A DNA stretch of 64,000 nucleotides from Opitutaceae bacterium (GTDB taxonomy: Bacteria; Verrucomicrobiota; Verrucomicrobiia; Opitutales; Opitutaceae): contig JACKPU010000007.1 of NCBI GenBank assembly GCA_024233285.1, forward strand, positions 1 to 64,000, read 5' to 3'. The translations under genes and the position numbers were made by a program. Under the pieces are notes generated by a model, which saw nothing but the letters and a program-made list of their open reading frames with translations, had not been told where the DNA came from and ran no database searches. Positions 44,987-53,998 of this stretch are shown here, one piece after another (within the stretch, counting starts at the first letter, position 1; every line of letters starts with the position of its first letter).

Positions 44987-46501
44987 ATGAGTTTGTATAT
45001 TGGCATCGATTCCGGAACCCAGAGCACCAAGGCGGTGGTGCTCGATCTCGATCAACGAAGAGTCGTGGCGGAGGCCCGCGCCCCCCACCAATTAATTGCC
45101 GGTCTGCCTGCCGGTCATATGGAGCAGCATCCGCAGGATTGGCTGAAGGCACTGGACCGCGTCGTTGCTGAAGTCGTGGCGAAGGTGGACGCCAAACGCA
45201 TCTGCGGCATCGGCATCTCGGGCCAGCAGCACGGTTTTGTGCCACTGGACGAAAACGGCGCGGTGATTCGCCCGGCCAAGCTGTGGTGCGACACCTCGAC
45301 CACGGCTGAATGCGAATGGCTCACGAAAAAACTGGGGGGCGTCAAAGCAGTCATTCGCAAAGCCGGACTGCCATTTCTGCCGGGTTACACCGCGCCGAAA
45401 ATTCTCTGGCTCAAGCGGCATGAACCGGCGAATTACAAACGGCTGCGCCATGTGCTGCTGCCGCATGATTTCCTGAACTTTTATCTGACCGGCCGTTATT
45501 TCATGGAGCATGGTGATGCCTCCGGCACGGCGTTGATGGATGTGCGCACGCGGCGCTGGTCGAAGGCAGTGATCAATGCGATTGATCCGCGACTCGCCGA
45601 CTGGCTCCCGCCGATCAGTTCCTCCGATGCCATCGTCGGCGCGTTGCGGCCCGAGATTGCGGCCAAGTATGGTCTTGCAACCGACGTGGTCGTATCGGCC
45701 GGCGGGGGTGACAACATGATGGGGGCGATCGGGACCGGCAACGTGAAGCCGGGAGTCGTCACCGCAAGCTTCGGCACCAGCGGCACGATCTACGCCTACG
45801 CCGAAAAGCCGGTCGTCGACGGGCAGGGCGAAATCGCCGCGTTCTGCGACTCGACGGGCGGCTGGCTGCCATTGTTGTGCACGATGAACGTGACGACGGT
45901 CACCGAGCAAACGCGGGCGCTCTTCGGGCAGGAGCACGCCGATTTTGCCGAGGCGGTGGAATCCGCACCCGCCGGCGCCGGCGGACTCGTGCTGCTGCCT
46001 TACCTGGCGGGCGAGCGCACGCCGAACGTGCCGGATGGCACCGGGGTCTTGCTTGGTTTGAATGCAAAGAATTTCAATGCTCCGCACATCGCCCGGGCCG
46101 CGATGGAAGGGGTGACCATGGGCATGAACTACGGGCTCAATCGACTTGCTGCGCTGGGTGTGCGCGCGAAAGAAATTCGCGTGACGGGCGGCGGAGCGAA
46201 ATCGCCGGTTTGGCGACAGATCATGGCCGACGTATTCGGGGTGCCGGTGGTCGGGATGGTTGAAGATGAAGGCGCGGCTCTGGGCGGTGCGATTCAAGCC
46301 GCATGGGCGCTGGCGCGGCAAACCAACCCGCGGGTCAAAATCACAAAATTCACCGAGGGGATCGTGGCGGTGAAGGAATCGACCCGCTGTCGCCCGGACA
46401 AAAAGCGGACCAAACTCTATCAAGAATTCCAACGCGTGCAGGATGAACTAGGCGAGAATCTGCGGGATGTTTTCAAGTTGCAGCGCCGGTTGGCGGAGTG
46501 A
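44987..46501 (+). CDS. xylB: Xylulokinase
   Basis: The protein has 504 residues from the ATG at 44987, which gives the FGGY-family start MSLYIGIDSGTQSTKAVVLD (given as IGIDSGTQSTKAV). ISGQQHGFVPLD carries the QH substrate residues; ASFGTSGTIYAY and VTGGGAKSPVWRQIMADV are the ATP-site motifs. It phosphorylates D-xylulose for the pentose phosphate pathway. No xylose isomerase or transporter lies beside it. It converges with the AraC gene after 6 bases. Confidence 0.93.
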   Translation: MSLYIGIDSGTQSTKAVVLDLDQRRVVAEARAPHQLIAGLPAGHMEQHPQDWLKALDRVVAEVVAKVDAKRICGIGISGQQHGFVPLDENGAVIRPAKLWCDTSTTAECEWLTKKLGGVKAVIRKAGLPFLPGYTAPKILWLKRHEPANYKRLRHVLLPHDFLNFYLTGRYFMEHGDASGTALMDVRTRRWSKAVINAIDPRLADWLPPISSSDAIVGALRPEIAAKYGLATDVVVSAGGGDNMMGAIGTGNVKPGVVTASFGTSGTIYAYAEKPVVDGQGEIAAFCDSTGGWLPLLCTMNVTTVTEQTRALFGQEHADFAEAVESAPAGAGGLVLLPYLAGERTPNVPDGTGVLLGLNAKNFNAPHIARAAMEGVTMGMNYGLNRLAALGVRAKEIRVTGGGAKSPVWRQIMADVFGVPVVGMVEDEGAALGGAIQAAWALARQTNPRVKITKFTEGIVAVKESTRCRPDKKRTKLYQEFQRVQDELGENLRDVFKLQRRLAE

Positions 46502-46507
46502 GCAAGG

Positions 46508-47296
46508 TCAACGCTGGTCGCCGGGGCGGTGTTTGAACCGACTGCGATAGGCACGACCAAAAGTGTTGCTGCTGGCAAACCCGCTGGCGATAGCCACTTC
46601 CTGGATACTCAATCGGGTTGAGAGCAGCATGGCCCGCGCGTGCTCCAGACGCAGGCGGCGCAACATCGCGCCCGGCGATTCGCGATATCGCGCGGCGAAA
46701 CGGCGGATGAAGTGCTCCCGGCTGATCCCGCATTTTTGCGCAACTCCCTTCAGATTGATGGGGGAGCGAAAATGATTCCGCACGTAATGATACCCGAACT
46801 CGATGGGATCGGCGCTTTGCACTTCATGCACTTGGTCGCGGTAGAGTGCGATTAGAAGGCGGTGCAGCAATTCGGCCTCCTCCAGGCGATCGCGAAATTT
46901 GCGCTGCCGGTAGCGGAGCATGATTTCGTCAAAGAGTGCCGTGCCCTCGGCGTTGTCCGGCATGCGCACCACGGCGCCAAAATCCTTCCGCAAGCGATCA
47001 AACAGCGGTTTTAAATCGCCGGGGTAGAATGAAAGAAAGCGCAAACGATAGGGTTCGGTTGCCTCAGGCGGATAGCCATAGGACGACGGTTCGGCATGTG
47101 TGAACAGCATGGCCTGTCCCGGCCCGACGAGCCGGCGTCCGGCGGCGTTCGCGAAATACGCAGCCCCTTCCATGGTGCGCTGAATCACGAATGACGCCGG
47201 CGCTTCCCGTTTGATGTTATCAAACTGATAATCCGGTGAATGCTGCAATTCTTCGGCGGCCACCCGCACGTAGGAGAATGGGTCTGATTCGGGCAT
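46508..47296 (-). CDS. AraC-family transcriptional regulator
   Basis: The protein has 262 residues. The N-terminal half is a cupin-like sugar-sensing barrel (AAYFANAAGRRLVGPGQAML in part: GRRLVGPGQAML). The C-terminal 95 residues hold two helix-turn-helix motifs: LKGVAQKCGISREHFIRRF and LSIQEVAIASGFASSNTFGRAY. It is divergent from the GH4 glycosidase gene with 119 bases between starts, and an imperfect hairpin/inverted repeat lies in this gap, so it probably regulates that gene. Confidence 0.9.
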   Translation of the reverse strand: MPESDPFSYVRVAAEELQHSPDYQFDNIKREAPASFVIQRTMEGAAYFANAAGRRLVGPGQAMLFTHAEPSSYGYPPEATEPYRLRFLSFYPGDLKPLFDRLRKDFGAVVRMPDNAEGTALFDEIMLRYRQRKFRDRLEEAELLHRLLIALYRDQVHEVQSADPIEFGYHYVRNHFRSPINLKGVAQKCGISREHFIRRFAARYRESPGAMLRRLRLEHARAMLLSTRLSIQEVAIASGFASSNTFGRAYRSRFKHRPGDQR

Positions 47297-47339
47297 GGCG
47301 AAAAATCACATTTTGCACATTCATAATCAATCTTTTGCT

Positions 47340-47369
47340 ATCGTGCCCTGCGCCGATAACAGGCACGAT
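47340..47369. promoter_or_regulatory. Inverted repeat between araC-like gene and GH4 gene, possible operator
   Basis: ATCGTGCC (47340-47347) and GGCACGAT (47362-47369) form 8-bp arms, which extend by CTG/CAG if one base bulges. It is in the 119-base divergent gap, 46 bases before the GH4 start. Operator or mRNA hairpin are both possible. Confidence 0.4.
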
Positions 47370-47415
47370 GTAATCCTTCGAACCCCTGACCGTTAAATCC
47401 CATCACAATAATCCC

Positions 47416-48891
47416 ATGAGTGCTAAAAAACCCAAGGCCATCGGCCATGGCGAACACACCCACGATGCCGCGGCCCGCGGCCTGCCGGGTAAAATGCTGC
47501 GGCCGATCAAGATCACGATGCTTGGCGCCGGCAGCGGCTTTACGCCGCGTCTGATGAATGACGTGCTGCGTATTCCGGGCGATCAAGGCGGCACGATCGC
47601 TTTGGTCGACATTGACCGCGAACGCCTGGCGACGATGACCAAACTCATCACGCGCCTGGCCGAGCAGCTTGGCAAAAAGAACTGGACCGTGGTCGGTTCG
47701 CCGGACCGGCGCAAGGTGATGGCCGGCTCCGATTACATCGTCAATTGCATCGAGGTCAGCGGCACCGCTTGCGTGCGCTACGACAATGACATTCCCGCCC
47801 AATACGGGATCGACCAGTGCATTGGCGACACGATCGGCCCCGGCGGGCTGTTTAAATCGATGCGCACGATTCCGGTCTTTCTCCAGGTGTTGAAGGACGC
47901 CGAGGAGCTTTGTCCGGACGCGATTGTGCTCAACTATACCAACCCGATGGCGATGATGTGCCTGGCGGCCGGTCGCACCTCATCCATGCAGGTTGTGGGT
48001 TTGTGTCACTCCGTGCAGGGCACCAGTCATTTGCTGGCGGGGCGTGCTGGCGTGCCGATCGCCGAGATGGATTGGGAGTGCGCCGGCATCAACCATCTGG
48101 CCTGGTTTACCAAACTCGAACACAAGGGGCGCGACCTGTATCCGTTGCTCAAGCGCAAGGCGGCGGCAGATTTGGCCCGCGCTTTCAAGGAAGGTCGGCC
48201 GAAGAAACCGAAACGTATCAGCAAGCACGCCTGGTTTTCCGAGGAGTGGCACAAGGACATTGTGCGCAAGGACATGATGCTGCACTTCGGCGCGTTCATC
48301 ACGGAGTCGAGCGGGCATTTATCCGAATACCTGCCGTATTATCGCAAGCGGAAGGATTTGGTGCAGAAATACGCCCGCGAGGGCTACGATGGCGGCACCA
48401 GTTTTTACGCCGACAACTGGCCGACTTGGCGCAAGATGGCCGACAAGCAGCGGGCTCAAATGCTCGCCGGTAAGGAAGCCATGGAGTGGGAGCGCAGTTG
48501 GGAATACGCCAGCTGGATCATCGAGGCGCGCGAAAAGGACAGTCCGTTCCGCATTCACGGCAACGTGATGAACAACGTGCAGGGCGCCGGCCAGTTGATC
48601 AGCAATCTGCCGGCCGACGGCTGCGTGGAGGTCGCGTGTATGATTGATCGCAACGGCATCAACCCGACCCGCTACGGTGCATTGCCCGCGCAAATGGCGG
48701 CGCTTTGCGATTCAAACATGCGCATGTTCGATCTCGGTGCGCAGGCCTGCATCGAACGCTCGGTCGAAAAGGCGATTTACGCGCTGATGCTCGATCCGCT
48801 GACCTCGGCCGTCTGCTCCCCGGCCGAGATCAAGGAGATGACGCTCAAGATGGTGAAGGCGGAGAAGAAATTCCTGCCCGGTTACAAATAA
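47416..48891 (+). CDS. Glycoside hydrolase family 4 (alpha-glucosidase/galactosidase/galacturonidase type)
   Basis: The protein has 491 residues; a start at ATG 47494 (MLRPIKITMLGAGSGF) would remove a His-containing N-terminal tail of 26. The NAD-binding loop is ITMLGAGSGFTPRL. NYTNPMAM, GLCHSVQGTS and CAGINHLAWF supply the metal-binding Cys and His. GH4 enzymes cleave alpha-glycosides by NAD+ and Mn2+-dependent redox steps in the cytoplasm. Substrate class is not determined. A strong terminator follows the gene; the divergent AraC regulator probably controls it. Confidence 0.92.
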   Translation: MSAKKPKAIGHGEHTHDAAARGLPGKMLRPIKITMLGAGSGFTPRLMNDVLRIPGDQGGTIALVDIDRERLATMTKLITRLAEQLGKKNWTVVGSPDRRKVMAGSDYIVNCIEVSGTACVRYDNDIPAQYGIDQCIGDTIGPGGLFKSMRTIPVFLQVLKDAEELCPDAIVLNYTNPMAMMCLAAGRTSSMQVVGLCHSVQGTSHLLAGRAGVPIAEMDWECAGINHLAWFTKLEHKGRDLYPLLKRKAAADLARAFKEGRPKKPKRISKHAWFSEEWHKDIVRKDMMLHFGAFITESSGHLSEYLPYYRKRKDLVQKYAREGYDGGTSFYADNWPTWRKMADKQRAQMLAGKEAMEWERSWEYASWIIEAREKDSPFRIHGNVMNNVQGAGQLISNLPADGCVEVACMIDRNGINPTRYGALPAQMAALCDSNMRMFDLGAQACIERSVEKAIYALMLDPLTSAVCSPAEIKEMTLKMVKAEKKFLPGYK

Positions 48892-48912
48892 GCCGGACTC
48901 ACATTCAAAACC

Positions 48913-48941
48913 AAGCCCCGGTCAATGCGACCGGGGCTTTT
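48913..48941 (+). terminator. Rho-independent terminator after the GH4 gene
   Basis: An 11-bp perfect stem AAGCCCCGGTC / GACCGGGGCTT with a 5-base loop is followed by a short T run. It ends the GH4 transcript 21 bases past the stop codon. Confidence 0.88.
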
Positions 48942-48975
48942 GCTTGGGGCATCGCCCATGGTGGTTGCCGTGTGG

Positions 48976-49635
48976 CTACTCCGCGGGTTCGGCGAATTCC
49001 ATGCCGGCCAGCACGGCATTGAGGCGTTCGCGCAGGATTTCATTTTCCTCCTCGGGCGTCTTGTCGTAAGTGCTGCCTTCCAGCACCCGCTCGGTCAGTT
49101 CGATGCTGATCACGTAGACCACGCCATACTGGACGAAGATCAAGTTGCCGCGCTTGGCAATCGGCGGGCCGCCCACGCGAATTTCCGGCAGTTGCCCGGC
49201 AAACATGCTGCCGCCGGGCATGAGAGTGAAGCACATGACCGCCCCACCGAGCCGATTGGGCTGAAAGACTCCGCTCTCAATGTGCGTGCCGGGATACATG
49301 CGCTGAAAGTCCGGCATCACGTAGGTGGCGAAAAAAGCAGGGAGATAGGCTTTGGGGCCACGGGTGGACAATTCCCAGCGCTGGGTGGCATCAAGTCGAA
49401 ACGCCCCGATGCTGACGTGCACGGTGTAATCGTCGCGAAAGACGACGACATTGGCCGTGTCGGAGATCGTGCCGCCAAGTTCGGGAATGACGGGAATCTT
49501 TACGCGATAAACGCCGCCGGGGGCGACGTAAGTGCGATCGTCAACATAGCCCGCCAATCCCGGGGTGGATTGAGCTCCGGCCGTCACCACGGTCATGATT
49601 CCCAGTAAGAAAACAAAAAATGAAGAACGCAGCAT
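48976..49635 (-). CDS. Exported protein of unknown function
   Basis: The protein has 219 residues when started at MLRSSFFVFLLGIMTVVTAG, a signal peptide cut near AGA-QS. The mature part is strand-rich, with YRVKIPVIPELGG, NVVVFRDDYTVHVSIGAF and GNLIFVQYGVVYVISIEL, and a helical C-terminus with EEENEILRERLNAVL. I recognise no family; a periplasmic stress or lipid-binding role would be guesswork. It lies on the same strand after rsmA with 32 bases between, convergent on the GH4 gene. Confidence 0.72.
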   Translation of the reverse strand: MLRSSFFVFLLGIMTVVTAGAQSTPGLAGYVDDRTYVAPGGVYRVKIPVIPELGGTISDTANVVVFRDDYTVHVSIGAFRLDATQRWELSTRGPKAYLPAFFATYVMPDFQRMYPGTHIESGVFQPNRLGGAVMCFTLMPGGSMFAGQLPEIRVGGPPIAKRGNLIFVQYGVVYVISIELTERVLEGSTYDKTPEEENEILRERLNAVLAGMEFAEPAE

Positions 49636-49667
49636 TGGACCTATGACTAGTCGGAGTGGCTCAAGTT

Positions 49668-50495
49668 TCAAGACAGGGCTGGATGAGTGGATAATCTTTG
49701 CCACAGCGTCACCGGCACTTGTTCGGGGCGCGATTTGGCCGACAAGCCAGCGGCTTCCAGATCGTGAAACCACCGGGCACCGTCATCCGGCAGTTTGCCC
49801 CGCAACAGCGCCCCCAGTTGTTTGCGCCGCTGCTGAAAGCACGCCCGGATCAGCTGCTTGGCCGCGGCGTTGAAGACAAACGGAGTCTCGCGGCGAACGA
49901 GATGCAACAGGTAGGAATCCACGTCCGGCTTGGGGTGAAAGCAGGTGCCGGCGACGCGGTGCCCGGGGGCGGTGTCATAAGCCGACTGCAGGAAAATCGA
50001 AATGGCGCCGAACGTTTTGCCGCCCGGTTGCGCCACGTAACGTTCGGCGGCCTCGAGCTGAAGCATCAGGACCATGCGGGAGGGCAGCGGGCCGCTGAGC
50101 ACCCCGTCCATCCACGGCGTGGAGATGGCATAAGGCAGATTGGCGACAATCTTGAAGGGGACACCGTCATTCGGCAGCGCGGCCAACGGGTGCTCGACCG
50201 CATCGCCCTCCATCAGGTGCAAATGCGGCGAAGGCAGCTCCGTCTGCAAATGTCCAAACAGCGTGGGATCCTTTTCAATCGCCCAAACGTCCGCCCCGGC
50301 TTCGAGCAAAGTCCGGGTGAGCGTGCCCAACCCCGGTCCCACTTCGACCACCCGTTCCCCGGCGGCGACCGCGGCGAGCTCGATTGATTTTCGCACGATA
50401 TTCCCATCGATCAGAAAATTCTGCCCCAGGAATCGACGCGGCGAGTGGCCGAGCTTTTGGAGCAGGTCTCGCGTGGCGGAAAGGGAAAGCGGCAT
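49668..50495 (-). CDS. rsmA: 16S rRNA dimethyladenosine transferase RsmA (KsgA)
   Basis: The protein has 275 residues. It starts with HSPRRFLGQNFLIDGNIVRK, a family marker. The SAM site is VVEVGPGLGTLTRTLLEAG, EKDP and EGDAVEH, and the catalytic motif is VANLPYAIS. It dimethylates the two adenines in helix 45 of 16S rRNA during 30S maturation. It starts 86 bases from the divergent mscS gene. Confidence 0.96.
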   Translation of the reverse strand: MPLSLSATRDLLQKLGHSPRRFLGQNFLIDGNIVRKSIELAAVAAGERVVEVGPGLGTLTRTLLEAGADVWAIEKDPTLFGHLQTELPSPHLHLMEGDAVEHPLAALPNDGVPFKIVANLPYAISTPWMDGVLSGPLPSRMVLMLQLEAAERYVAQPGGKTFGAISIFLQSAYDTAPGHRVAGTCFHPKPDVDSYLLHLVRRETPFVFNAAAKQLIRACFQQRRKQLGALLRGKLPDDGARWFHDLEAAGLSAKSRPEQVPVTLWQRLSTHPALS

Positions 50496-50581
50496 GGGCG
50501 CAACACAGCGCGAAAGCGGACGAAGGTCAAATCAGGGCTCAGGCGTTGACCCCGGCGCAAATCGACCGCCATAATCAAGTT

Positions 50582-51472
50582 ATGGAACCAGCAGAAACCA
50601 CCCAAACCCTGACTTCCACCGCCGAGTCCGGCCACTCGATCAATGCCACCATGGATGCAGTCACCACTTGGCTGACCACGGAGGGGCTCGCGTTCGGGAT
50701 CCGCCTCCTCGCGGCCCTCGCTATCTTCATCATCGGCAAGTGGATCGTCCGTCTGTTGTGCGGTCTCATTTCCAATGCGCTCGAGCGCGCCAAACTCGAT
50801 CCGACGCTCAACCGCTTCCTGACGCGCATCACCAATGTGCTGCTGCTCATTGTCGTCATCATGGCCGCGCTGGACATGATTGGCATCAAGACGACCTCGC
50901 TCGTGGCGATCATCGGCGCCGCCGGCCTGGCCGTCGGCCTGGCCATGCAGGGCTCGCTCTCCAATTTTGCCGCCGGCGTGATGATCATCATCTTTCGGCC
51001 GTTCAAAATCGGTGACTTTATCGATGCGGGAGGCGTCAAGGGCATCGTGGAGGAAATCTCCATTTTCACGACCAATCTGCGCACGCCGGATAACCTTGCC
51101 GTCATCGTGCCCAACTCAGCGATCACGGGCGGCAGTATCACCAATTTTGCCGCCAAGGAAACCCGCCGCATCGACCTGACGTTTGGCATAGCCTACGACG
51201 ACGATATCAGCGTGGCCAAGAAGGCCATCTGGGAGGTGCTGAACGCCGATGAACGCATTCTTAAGGATCCGGCGCCCATCGTCGGCGTGATGGAACTGGC
51301 CGACAGCAGCGTCAACCTGATCGTCTGGCCGTGGGTGAACCGCAGCGATTTCCTGACGACAAAGATGGACCTCAATGAGAAAATCAAAGCGGCCATCGAA
51401 GGCGCGGGCTGCTCGATCCCGTTTCCACAGCGCGATGTGCACCTGTTTCAGGCCAACGCCAAGGGAGCCTGA
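50582..51472 (+). CDS. mscS: MscS-type mechanosensitive channel
   Basis: The protein has 296 residues, close to the 286 of E. coli MscS. Three N-terminal helices are seen, the pore helix being AAGLAVGLAMQGSLSNFAAG with its Ala/Gly ridge. The following FRPFKIGDFIDAGG and VKGIVEEISIFTT start the cytoplasmic cage domain. It releases small solutes under osmotic downshock. I chose the ATG at 50582. It shares a two-sided terminator with the convergent trpC gene. Confidence 0.95.
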   Translation: MEPAETTQTLTSTAESGHSINATMDAVTTWLTTEGLAFGIRLLAALAIFIIGKWIVRLLCGLISNALERAKLDPTLNRFLTRITNVLLLIVVIMAALDMIGIKTTSLVAIIGAAGLAVGLAMQGSLSNFAAGVMIIIFRPFKIGDFIDAGGVKGIVEEISIFTTNLRTPDNLAVIVPNSAITGGSITNFAAKETRRIDLTFGIAYDDDISVAKKAIWEVLNADERILKDPAPIVGVMELADSSVNLIVWPWVNRSDFLTTKMDLNEKIKAAIEGAGCSIPFPQRDVHLFQANAKGA

Positions 51473-51478
51473 CTTTTA

Positions 51479-51510
51479 AAAAACGCCCGGCACATGGCCG
51501 GGTGTTTTTT
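51479..51510. terminator. Bidirectional terminator between mscS and trpC
   Basis: A stem CCCGGC/GCCGGG, extended by G-T and A-T pairs to about 12 bp, is flanked by an A run on the left and T run on the right, so it works for both converging transcripts. Confidence 0.85.
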
Positions 51511-52310
51511 CAGGCGGAAGCCAGGGTCTGCAGCAATGCAGCCGTGTCCGGCGCCTTCATCAACGATTCGCCGACCAGCACCGCGTGGGCGCCCGCGATG
51601 CGGGCGCGGGCGGCGTCCACCGCGGTGGCGATGCCGCTTTCACTGACCGCGATCACCCCGGACGGAAACTGCGGGATGAGCCGTTCGCTCAAGGCGAGGT
51701 CAGTTTTGAAAATGGCGAGGTCGCGATTGTTCACGCCGATGATGCCGGCGCCGTGGGCGACCGCGCGGCGCAGCTCGTCCTCATTGTGAATCTCGAACAA
51801 CGCATCGAGTCCGGCTGCCTTCGCGGCGAGATGCAGTTGGGAAATCTCGTCATCATCCAAGGCGCGCACAATGATCAGAATCGCACTCGCGCCGGCTTCG
51901 CGTGCTTCACGCACCTGGATCGGGTGCACCATGAAATCCTTGCGCAGGCAGGGGATGGCGGGCGGTTGTTCCCGGAATAGCTGGGTGACGGATCGCAGGT
52001 CGTTTAAGTCGCCGCCGAAATATTTCGTGTCGGTCAGAACGGACAGGGCGCTCGCGCCCGCCGCGCGGTATTTGACGGCTTGATCAGGTGCGGCGATGCC
52101 GGTCGCAATGGCGCCGGCGGACGGCGAACGACGCTTGATCTCCGCGATTACGGCCAGCTGGCCATCCGTGCGGCGGAGGGCTTGGGCGAACGAAGGCGGC
52201 GTCGGCAGCGCAGCATTGAGTTCCGCCAGCTCGGCCAAGGAAACGTCGCGCATCCGGGGCGCGATTTCCATCCGCTTGTGGGCCATGATTTCAGTCAGCT
52301 TGTCCGACAT
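51510..52310 (-). CDS. trpC: Indole-3-glycerol phosphate synthase
   Basis: The protein has 266 residues from ATG 52310. It shows AVIAEIKRRSPSAG (catalytic Lys), LSVLTDTKYFGGD, CLRKDFMVHP, IIGVNNRDLAIF and AVSESGIAT, the standard TrpC barrel. It closes CdRP to indole-glycerol phosphate. trpF is 34 kb away, so the tryptophan genes are not clustered. It is divergent from mazG with 97 bases between. Confidence 0.96.
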   Translation of the reverse strand: MSDKLTEIMAHKRMEIAPRMRDVSLAELAELNAALPTPPSFAQALRRTDGQLAVIAEIKRRSPSAGAIATGIAAPDQAVKYRAAGASALSVLTDTKYFGGDLNDLRSVTQLFREQPPAIPCLRKDFMVHPIQVREAREAGASAILIIVRALDDDEISQLHLAAKAAGLDALFEIHNEDELRRAVAHGAGIIGVNNRDLAIFKTDLALSERLIPQFPSGVIAVSESGIATAVDAARARIAGAHAVLVGESLMKAPDTAALLQTLASA

Positions 52311-52407
52311 AGTGCGTGAATAGCGGCAAACTGGCATCGGCGGCGCAAGACGCAATCCGCGATGTTTTCGTTTTGCGCTTTGGGCGGGTTGGTGCGGCCA
52401 TAACCCC

Positions 52408-53070
52408 ATGACTCCGATTGAAGAGCTGCGTCAGACCATCGCCCGCCTGCGCGCCCCCGGCGGTTGCCCGTGGGATCAGGAGCAAACGCACGCATCGCTG
52501 GTGCGCTGCCTGATCGATGAGGTGAGCGAACTCATCGACACGATCGACCGCCTCGACCTGCCGCACATGCGGGAGGAACTGGGCGACGTGTTGATTCAGG
52601 TCCTCTTCCACGCGCAGATTGCCGAGGAGGCGGGGCACTTTGACCTCAACGACGTTGCGCGGGAGGTGAACGAAAAGCTCATTCGCCGGCACCCGCATGT
52701 TTTTGGCACTGGGTCACTGGACACTTCCGAGCAGGTGCTGCATCAGTGGGAGCAAATCAAGGCCCAGGAAAAGGCACGCAGCGGCAAGGTGGAATCGGGC
52801 CTCTTCAAACCGCAGCCGCCGCGCCTGCCTGCGTTGATGTTCGCCGAGGTCGTGTGGAAGCAGATTGAAAAGCAGCAGCTGCAAGGAATCCGCGCGGTTG
52901 ACCGCGAGCGGATTGGTCGGCTGGCGGCCGGCCTCGATGAAGCCAAGCTCGGGCAGGCGCTGTTCGATTTGGCGGCAGCGGCCCGGCAGCGCGGCTTGAA
53001 TCCGGAGGATGCGCTGCGACATACCGTCAATCAAGTGATGCAGGATGCCGAAACCCACGTCCAAGCCTGA
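52408..53070 (+). CDS. mazG: Nucleoside triphosphate pyrophosphohydrolase MazG
   Basis: The protein has 220 residues. The N-terminal domain has GGCPWDQEQTHASL and the metal site EVSELIDTID...REELGDVLIQVLFH (ExxE-ExxD). A second, weaker domain lies C-terminal (LPALMFAEVVWKQIEK). It removes aberrant NTPs. The start of xerC overlaps its last 26 bases, an unusually long overlap. Confidence 0.94.
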   Translation: MTPIEELRQTIARLRAPGGCPWDQEQTHASLVRCLIDEVSELIDTIDRLDLPHMREELGDVLIQVLFHAQIAEEAGHFDLNDVAREVNEKLIRRHPHVFGTGSLDTSEQVLHQWEQIKAQEKARSGKVESGLFKPQPPRLPALMFAEVVWKQIEKQQLQGIRAVDRERIGRLAAGLDEAKLGQALFDLAAAARQRGLNPEDALRHTVNQVMQDAETHVQA

Positions 53071-53992
53071 ACCGCTGCCTGAGCCGGTTGTCGCCGAATG
53101 GTGGGAGCCATTCGCCGATTTCCTCGCGAAGGAACGACGCTATTCGCCCTACACGTTGCGCAATTATCGACAGGCGTTCGATGACTTCTATGCGTGGCTC
53201 CAAGAAGCGAATTTGTGGGGCGAGGGGCTGGATAATCTGGAGCCGCGGGAGATGCGCGATTTCGTCATCGAGTCGCAACGTCGCTACGGCCGGCGCACGT
53301 TGCACAATCACGTGTCGGGTTTGCGCGCCTTCATGAAATATTGGCTGCAGCGCGGTCGCCTGCAGCGAAACCCGCTGGCCGGGATTCCATTGCCCAAGCT
53401 TGAAAAGCGACTCCCTAAATTCCTGACCGAGGAGCAAATGAAACAGCTGTTGCTCGGTCCGCAGCGCTTGTTGGAAAACGGCAGTATCAATCCGTTCACG
53501 GCGTGGCGTGATCGGCTGGTCATGGAACTGATTTACGGCGGCGGTCTGCGCGTCAGCGAATTGGTCGGCTTGGAGTATGGCATGATCGAATGGGAGAGCG
53601 GCGTCGCCCGGGTGATGGGCAAGGGACGCAAGGAGCGGCTCTGTCCGCTCGGACGCGTGGGTCTTGCCGTATTGGAAAAGTTCAAGACGGAGCAGGCCCG
53701 CCACACCGGCCCCAAGGATCCGATTGTCATCAGTGCGAACCACGCGCGGCTACCGGTTCGGCAAGTTCAGCTGTTGTTAAAGCGTTATCTCGCGCTCGCG
53801 GATCTGCCGCTCGACATCACCCCCCACAAGTTACGGCACAGTTATGCAACGCACCTGCTGAATGCGGGCGCGGATCTGCGTCTCGTGCAGGAGCTGCTGG
53901 GCCATTCACAGCTATCAACGACGCAGATCTATACCCACGTCAGCGTGGCGCGCTTGCAGGAAATCTACGCCAAGGCGCACCCGCGGGCGTGA
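53045..53992 (+). CDS. xerC: Tyrosine recombinase XerC
   Basis: The protein has 315 residues. The SAM-like N-terminal domain (RYSPYTLRNYRQAFDDFYAWL) is followed by the catalytic domain with all residues: YGGGLRVSEL (R), GKGRKERLCPLG (K), TPHKLRHSYATHLL (HxxR), LLGHSQLSTTQIYTHV (H, Y). It resolves chromosome dimers at dif with XerD. The first 26 bases overlap mazG. Confidence 0.93.
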   Translation: MPKPTSKPEPLPEPVVAEWWEPFADFLAKERRYSPYTLRNYRQAFDDFYAWLQEANLWGEGLDNLEPREMRDFVIESQRRYGRRTLHNHVSGLRAFMKYWLQRGRLQRNPLAGIPLPKLEKRLPKFLTEEQMKQLLLGPQRLLENGSINPFTAWRDRLVMELIYGGGLRVSELVGLEYGMIEWESGVARVMGKGRKERLCPLGRVGLAVLEKFKTEQARHTGPKDPIVISANHARLPVRQVQLLLKRYLALADLPLDITPHKLRHSYATHLLNAGADLRLVQELLGHSQLSTTQIYTHVSVARLQEIYAKAHPRA

Positions 53993-53998
53993 ATGCGC

